Below, piece after piece: positions 57,480-64,000 of a DNA stretch of 64,000 bases. The notes under the pieces are model-generated. The model saw nothing but the letters and a program-made list of their open reading frames with translations, was not told the DNA's origin and ran no database searches. The translations under genes and the position numbers were made by a program. The stretch lies in the NCBI GenBank assembly GCA_964017125.1, contig OZ024915.1, positions 22,350,437-22,414,436 on the forward strand, in the 5' to 3' direction. The DNA comes from Flabesymbios commensalis (lineage: Eukaryota > Annelida > Polychaeta > Terebellida > Flabelligeridae). The stretch's first letter is position 1. The number at the start of each line of letters is the position of its first letter.

Positions 57480-58639
57480 ACTTTAGGTCTAACTTTTTAA
57501 AAGTCTACCCTGGTTATTTTGATAGTCATATGACCCCAGTACATGAATGTAAAGTCAAAGTATCTGGCTCTTTTATTGTATACGGGGTCCTATGACAGAG
57601 CCAGGAGTATTGTGGCATCACGCCCATCTACTTACGTCGATGACGGTATTTTCTGTAGTTAGACTGGACACTTATGGAAGCCGTGCTTTCTCTGTTGCTG
57701 CTCCGTGAATAAGGTGCACAAACCTGTATGACACGAGAAGGGGGGCTCTGAAAGGATTCGTTTGTTGTCTCATAGACAATGAGCTCATTATCATTTCATT
57801 GGACAAAACGTTTGGGTGGCATCATGACGGACACGGATGGTAGCTAAAATATGGTATTTTAATGATGATGGTTTAAATATTCAAGGTCAATCACAGAATA
57901 TCTCAGAGGGGTCAGTCCATGCCCCTCGTGATGACCTCTAGCAGGCTGCTGGCAGCTCAAAGACTGATCTCGGTTGATCAGGCGTCTGGACATTTGACTC
58001 CTAGCGAACTTCTGTTGTTGTCTTGCTTTGCGCACATATCATTACTGAGTGAACCCTAGCACCCGAAGGGTGCTGAGAGTGGGATTAAGGCATTCGAAGC
58101 TTGTATGAAAAGCTTTCTCTTAGCCTATCCAAATATTTCATTAGTATATAATACTCATTAGAGAATGTCTGGTTGGCAAGGGAGGCAAGGAACCTGGAAA
58201 CAGAAGCATTTTAGAATTTAATTAATTTTGATGCGCCCTCGGCGAACAGAGGGTCGCGGTGGTCTAAATGAGGTGTTGAATCAGCCGGTAGCTACCCTAT
58301 ATCTCGTGTCTTAACTCTTGAAATCTGGATGGAAAAGGCCGATAAAGTGTTAGTTTTGACAGATCCTTTAAATGAACATTTGAGACATTTCTTTTATTAA
58401 ACCTATGCCTCTCGTGTACACTTAAGTTCACTTAGTATGTTTGACATACTTAAAATTGCGTTCTGAATTTTGGATCAAATATGATCAATTACCTCGTGTT
58501 GTTTGCCTGACTGTCTGTGTGCCATCGCCATACTCCCGCATACCCTGAGAAAGAACGCCAGAGTTATGGAATTTCATTGAATTTGGGTGAAATGGTCTAA
58601 AAGGTGTCTAAAGTTGATAATTTGAGAATTAGAAAATTC
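57480..58639. other. Stretch with no recognised gene
   Basis: Short frames only. CCCTCGTGATGACCTCTAGC near 57923 and similar words show no pattern. Confidence 0.45.
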
Positions 58640-58945
58640 CTAGAAGCGTGTCATCTTAATTGTGAAATTAAGAAAGTTCGCTTGTTCTCTTTTCAGAGCC
58701 ACACATATCATTACACCTACCTCTCCAGGTGATAAAAAGAAAAGCGATATAAGGTGATACGATAAAATTAATAGTGCAGAATTTTTGCCGCAATAGTGTT
58801 GCTTTCGTGGGTGGTATGGCGTAGACCGACCTGCCTTTAGGAGGCATACTGAAAATATAGTTTCTAGTAGAATAAAAAACGATTTCTGTATAGGTTTGGT
58901 CATAGAGCAGCACACCAAACATCTATGACTCTTAGATTTTCCCAT
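58640..58945 (-). pseudogene. Scrap of the FEN/PIN nuclease-like family (copy D)
   Basis: On the minus strand FGVLLYDQTYTEIVFYSTRN is followed by MPPKGRSVYAIPPTKATLL. This matches the family's C-terminal segment (typically FVVLLYDxTSxxxxVN-ARK...IPPTxAALLQH), seen also in element A near 10096-10260. No inverted repeat pair was found around it, and no N-terminal motif. Family membership rests on this segment alone. Confidence 0.5.
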
Positions 58946-60059
58946 ATTATGGGCGCTAAGAAAACAATTATGTTACCAATAAATTCAGCAAGTCTGAAAA
59001 CATAAAATCACAATTTATTTACATTTTTCTGATAATTATTCACAAAAAATATGACAATTTATATATATCAAATTTGATGTTATCCAAAAAAGCCTATTTC
59101 ACATCAAATAACCGATGGATACGATCTATCGGTTGTTACATTCTCATTCATCAGCAATACTAAGCCTATGATAACAAACATATTATGTAAACACAAACTT
59201 GACATAGTTTTCAGGGTCAGGTGTGGGTCACCAGACTATTGTTTTGTAGGCCCTATCAGGAATCAGAGAACTGATTTTCAAAGCTGTAAATCAGGGCCAA
59301 CAAGCTGTGCTTGTCTGGCCCTCGGAACGAGGCTGGGTTGTTATGGCAAAAATAAACATGTTGTCTCAATTACCTCCAAACTTCGAAATTCTACATGCAT
59401 ACGCAATATTACCTGGACAGCGACGATATACATGGGTGCATCTGAGTCACGTGCTATGACGTGCCGATTTTTCAATCACCCGGCAACAGCTCGCAGCCGA
59501 TCACAACGCTGTCGCCGACAGTTATGAGAAGGGTTGCAATAAGATATCAACTGCGACCAGCCTTATGTGACTGGTGTGGGACTGCTCGGAGTCCGTCGCA
59601 GTCCAGTTGCAGACAAACTAGCTACGGATCAATCGCAAGGAGTTTTAGTGTACGTCGGGCGAAGCTGTCTGTGATTTTTATCGTAACAGAGTGACGTAGA
59701 TAGTAATGAATGTGATTGAATGCGATTATGTTGCAAATTTGCCAAAAATATTCATCATGCAAAATATACAGTCTGCACAAGTCTTAGATTGTTTGACCTT
59801 CAAATAACTTTGACCTGGAGTGGGCTTGCCCTTGAGAGTTTTTTATTGCAATGTTATGTTTGTAATTTATTACGCACCTCGAAAAAAACCCTTAAAAGGC
59901 ATTCAAAAACACTAAAATCCATATCAATGAGATATGGAAAAATGAGTATTTTTCTCAGGATTTCTGAGACCTTGATAGCGCTGACCTTGATAGCAAACAC
60001 ATGACCTATTTGAGTTCAAGCGAATGCCAACTCTTCAGTATCTTCCAACTCACCTTGTA
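58946..60059. other. Stretch with no recognised gene
   Basis: The frame 59168-59527 has no recognisable domain; it may be chance in a GC-richer patch. Confidence 0.4.
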
Positions 60060-60235
60060 CAGTGGCTACATGGACTGATCAATGTTGCTTTGTCTCCATT
60101 GATGATATAATCATACACAACATAAATGCTGTTGAGCACATTTACCACCCCAGGCTCGTCTCGGAAAGGCTAAGTGAAGCTGGCATGAAAATAAAACCAG
60201 AGTCTGGTAAACAGAAGAGCATGACATATTCATCA
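60060..60235 (+). mobile_element. Fossil scrap of a Ty3/gypsy reverse transcriptase
   Basis: A short stretch reads like the RT catalytic region and the helix after it (SIDDIIIH, then ERLSEAGMKIKPE), equivalent to the usual YLDD and FERLREAGLKLKP of Ty3/gypsy. Nothing else of the element is seen; it is a broken, old fragment. Confidence 0.55.
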
Positions 60236-60499
60236 GCATCTGATGATTCAGAACATAGCCTGGCAGGAGGTGCAATCAAATACATATATCATATTTTCAG
60301 TATATTTGTCTCCTTGCTTCACACGATGGAGGCCTATATACGACATATTCGTGCTGAATTTTATTTTATTAATTTTTTTTTTAAATTGTAATTTGTGATT
60401 GTTATTCAGAGCTATGCATTCATCTATAGGCATATTAACTGTTGCATTCATACCACCCTGCAAGGGGATCAAATTATGTTTCGCTTAAAAAAATGGATC

Positions 60500-60690
60500 T
60501 TGTATCCAAATTTGTCGGCCATCTTGGATTTTAGGGTCAGAAATGTGTTTTAATACCAAATTGACGTCAGAAATGGATTCCTTGTGGTCGAATTAGCTAA
60601 AAAAGTGTATTTATTCATATTTGTAGCTTTTATATGTCAAAATTTATTTTTTCATAATGGCGCAGGCAGCCATTTTGGATTTACGCCTCT
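60500..60690. repeat. Two spaced GGCCATCTTGGATTT units
   Basis: TCGGCCATCTTGGATTTTAG near 60513 and GCAGCCATTTTGGATTTACG near 60669 are 156 bases apart, matching the period at 56960-57470. Confidence 0.5.
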
Positions 60691-60769
60691 AGAAAAAAAT
60701 GCCGGGATTTTTGCGAGGGACACTGGGGCTAAATATTTTTTAAAAGGTTCAAGGAAGTTAAATCAATAA

Positions 60770-62170
60770 TCAAAACATCTCGGCCAGAAAGTGGTCATAC
60801 AAGTTAGGTTTTTCACCCCTACTATTATATACTGTATGTTTGTTCCTGTGGTGTATGGGAATTATATATGACATCATTCTAAATTTCCATTTGGAGTAAC
60901 AGAATATGTCCCAAAATCACAAAAATGGCCAGACCACACAGACGTCCATTGTCAAAATGGCCAGACTGCTATGAGTTAAATATGTTCTCAGCTCACTCGA
61001 TAAATAACTGATAGAATGTTTCAAAATCAGCTGAATGTATTCATAAATGATCGAGGCATATGACGGCCATCTAAATTGTATCCATTTTAATAAATCGATC
61101 TTATATTCAGTTGAGTGCCTTGAAACCTCTTATGTAGGCTATAGGTTTTGGATCACTAATGTCACCAGTATATCCACTCCACTGGTATTCATCCCCTAAC
61201 CAGCTAATAACCACCACCTGGTGTCACAATTCCCACATCCACTGTTTGTAATGTTATGTGTTGATGTGTGTAAACCCCTCTACTTTTAAAAGTGTGGCCT
61301 TACACAGTGCAAAAAAAACCTTTTCATGTTGGTCCTGTTATATTAATTCAAATCTAGACTGTATATACAGTATAACAGGGAAAATTATGCTTAGTTCTTA
61401 TATAATCATGATAATAGTACGTGTACAGATTTCCACGTTTTGACCAATCACGATCTCACTGACGGCTCGTGTGATTGATGAATTGCCGACTGCTGGTTGG
61501 CAGGCGGGGATGTAACATATGACAGAGAACCTGGTGTTGATTAGAATCAAAGGCCACCAAAATTATCAGTGTCTGTATACTGTAACAATCACTGATAAAT
61601 TCAGTGTAAGTTTTTTAGGTTTGCCAGTTTATTGGCATTGGCCATCTTGACTTTATAGATTTTAATATTATGTTCAATTAAATGTAAAACATAGTACATA
61701 TGGGTTGTTAGGGTGTGTGAGGTTCGTTTTCGTGAGCGAACGGAAATGAGGCTGTGTCGGCCATCCTAAATATATTTATTTGAAAAATGTTATGTTCATT
61801 TTTGCCTTGAAATCTCGTCTATGTATAGGTTTGGGGTTTTTTTAAGTCACTACATCAGCCGAGGGGTGTACATATCTCAACACCATGGTCTGCAAAAATT
61901 CTCACTGCATTCTAACGACGTTACGGAAGCGCATTTAGGACATGGATTTTAATTTTGTTCTGTTATATATCCGGTATATGCCGAGTACTATTCGTTATAA
62001 ACTTATTAATATTCAGTATTATATTCAGAATATTATTTGGTAAATACCGAATACTAATTGGTATAATATCAATTCATATCCAGTATACATATTACTATTC
62101 TGTATACCAATTCATTTATTTCCTATATAGCTGCATTATTTTGCCATTGTACATGTTGTATGCCGTAGTG
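60770..62170. other. Stretch with no recognised gene
   Basis: Single GGCCAT words occur near 61640 and 61758. AT-rich at 61960-62110. No coding. Confidence 0.45.
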
Positions 62171-62189
62171 AAGTGCAGTGTTATCCGTA

Positions 62190-63335
62190 CAACCCTCTCC
62201 ACCTCAACACATCACCTCCAGAAAATTTTCCATACCTGACCACGCCACCTCCACAAACATTCTCAACACACCGCCTACACAAAACCTTCCCTACGTCAAC
62301 ACACCCTCTCACAAACCCTCTCAGTGGCTTAGGGAGGGTTTTGTTGATGTGATGTGGTTGCTTAGAGAGGGTTTTGTTAAGGTGATGTGGTGGCTTAGGG
62401 AGAGTTTTGTTGATGTGATGTGGTGGCTTAGAGAGGGTTTTGTTAAGGCGATGTAGTGGCTTATGGAGGGTTTTGTTGAGGTGGTGTGGTGGCTTAGGGA
62501 ATGTTTTGTGGAGGTGATGTAGTGGCTTAGGGAGGGTTTGTTGGGGTGAAGTGGTGGCTTAGGGAGGTAGCTTAGGGAGGGTTTTGTTGAGATGATGGAG
62601 TGGCTTAGGGATTGTTTTGTTGAGGTGATGTAGTGGCTTAGGGAGTGTTTTTGGAGGTGATGTGGTGGCTTATGGAGGGTTTTGTGGAGGCGATGTAGTG
62701 GCTTGGAGAGGTTTTTTTAAGGTGATGTAGTGGCTTAGGGAATGTTTTGTGGAGGTGATGTAGTGGCTTAGGGAGGGTTTGTTGGGGTGAAGTGGTGGCT
62801 TAGGGAGGTAGCTTAGGGAGGGTTTTGTTGAGATGATGGAGTGGCTTAGGGATTGTTTTGTTGAGGTGATGTAGTGGCTTAGGGAGTGTTTTTGGAGGTG
62901 ATGTGGTGGCTTATGGAGGGTTTTGTGGAGGCGATGTAGTGGCTTGGTGAGGTTTTTTTAAGGTGATGTAGTGGCTTATGGAATGTTTTTTGAGGGGATG
63001 TAGTCGCTTAGGGAGGGTTTTGTTGAGGTGATGTGGTGGCTTAGGCAGGGTTTTGTCGAGGGATGTAATGTAGTGGCTTAGGGAGGGTTTTGTGGAGGTG
63101 ATGTGGTGAAATAGGTACGGTTTGTGTAGATGATGTGGTGAAATAGGGAGGGTTTGTGTAGGTGATGGGGTGACGTAGGGAGAGTTTTGTGGAGGGGATT
63201 TGTGGAGGTGGTGTTGTAAGATAGGGAGAGTTTTGTGTGTGGAGGTGACGTGTTGAGGTAGAGAGGGTTTTGTGTGGGTGGTGTTATTGGGTAGGGAGGG
63301 TTTTGCGGAGGTGATCGGATGAGGTAGGGCATAGA
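62190..63335. repeat. 33-bp minisatellite with a strand switch near 62325
   Basis: From about 62325 to 63330 the unit GATGTGGTGGCTTAGGGAGG plus GTTTTGTTGAG repeats about 30 times. From 62190 to 62325 the reverse-complement form (CACCTCCACAAACATTCTCA type) is seen, so the array is head-to-head. A ~243-base block repeats (near 62508 and 62752). Because the unit is 33 bases, frames stay open (WLREGF repeats), but with no gene context this is not coding. Confidence 0.9.
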
Positions 63336-64000
63336 CCTCTAGATAGGGACTACCAACAGGCGCGAGATCGTCGTGAACTTACGGCGCGCATGCGCGGCTA
63401 GGAGAAGGGATAACTGATTTCCGGTCTACCTTTCATGCTGTCTATTTATGTTTTTCATCGGTTCGATAGGCGAGTAATTTGGGCTATTTTGTCACCATAA
63501 TTTAAAATACTGAACAAACTAGTTGTTAAATATAATGTATTTTTTATGTTTATTCTAAATACATACATTAAAAACAATGACAATTGAGGTTTATATTTTA
63601 AATTCGACGCCAAAGTGAAGCTGTTTCAAACTTGACTGTAGTGTCACTAAGCCAGCATGTCAGTAGACCTTAATTCGGACAATTGTCATATTGAATTGAA
63701 CACATGCATAGACATCAAATTATAGGTGTATTGGACATGGTGTGTATATGTCTATGATCTATGTCCACATATTTTCACGGGAGAAGGATACTTTATGGGC
63801 TAGAATATTTTTTTCTTGTTGTAATATTTAAATACTTTTGATTATGAAGCAGAAGGAGCTATTATAATGTATTCATTTATCGAATACATTTGTTACGAGT
63901 TGAAAGATATTTATGTTAAAATTTAATTTGACTGTGATTGAAATTGTGATCAACACAATGTTTACATTCCCATGAAAAAAAACGATAAAAAAACACATGG
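63336..64000. other. Stretch with no recognised gene
   Basis: A palindromic word CGGCGCGCATGCGCGGC near 63382 stands out; the rest is AT-rich with no recognisable coding. Confidence 0.45.

Noticed and set aside
59168-59527. 119-residue plus-strand frame
   Set aside because: No domain, no splice sites that make sense, and repeat-like surroundings.
56960-60690. Fourth inverted-repeat element around nuclease-like copy D
   Set aside because: The GGCGGCCATCTTGG words on both sides have the same orientation, so they do not form inverted ends.
62178-62456. WLREGFV-repeat protein
   Set aside because: The 33-base unit of the minisatellite keeps frames open automatically; there is no start context or flanking exon.

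Overview
The window looks like non-coding, transposon-rich DNA from a marine invertebrate. Three things suggest this: AT-rich introns and spacers, frequent AGGCCTAT-type words, and a non-LTR retrotransposon carrying a 2A peptide, a feature known from sea urchin, amphioxus and other invertebrates. An echinoderm or another invertebrate deuterostome is my best guess, but a mollusc is not excluded. There is one 200-base assembly gap (16470-16669). I see no rRNA, no canonical tRNA and no CRISPR array. Almost everything recognisable is a mobile element, a palindromic miniature element (MITE) or a tandem repeat.

Layout. 1-3400: minisatellite, a decayed LINE split by a MITE, and two TTAA-flanked MITEs sharing one TTAA. 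3487-7000 (minus): a CR1-like LINE with a 2A motif, broken by two frameshifts. 7679-11098 and 12374-15168: two different elements with inverted repeats of about 280-380 bp, each holding a decayed gene of the same nuclease-like family. 17393-25284: a broken BEL/Pao fossil. 26070-27170: a 17-bp minisatellite. 28062-31680: tandem repeats and a possible LTR. 33600-35385: a third inverted-repeat element with the same nuclease-like family. 35454-36218: nested TTAA palindromes. 36452-36509 and 42469-42773: two possible exons of a small secreted protein. 39195-46590: a 7.4-kb region bounded by a perfect 35-bp inverted repeat with arrays of short palindromes at both ends. 46895-50700: tandem repeats, palindromic MITEs and a SINE-like piece. 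51717-56620 (minus): a LINE with an intact 1166-residue ORF2 and an overlapping esterase-type ORF1. 56960-64000: tandem repeats, a fourth nuclease-like scrap, a gypsy scrap, and a minisatellite that switches strand.

The most interesting signals are four. First, a recurring nuclease-like gene family found in at least three separate inverted-repeat elements. Second, the large 39-46 kb element with subterminal palindromes. Third, the 2A signal next to a hydrophobic leader in the first LINE. Fourth, a family of about 110-bp near-perfect palindromes scattered from end to end, often nested in other elements. No complete host gene can be shown; the best host-gene candidate is the two-exon model starting at 36452.
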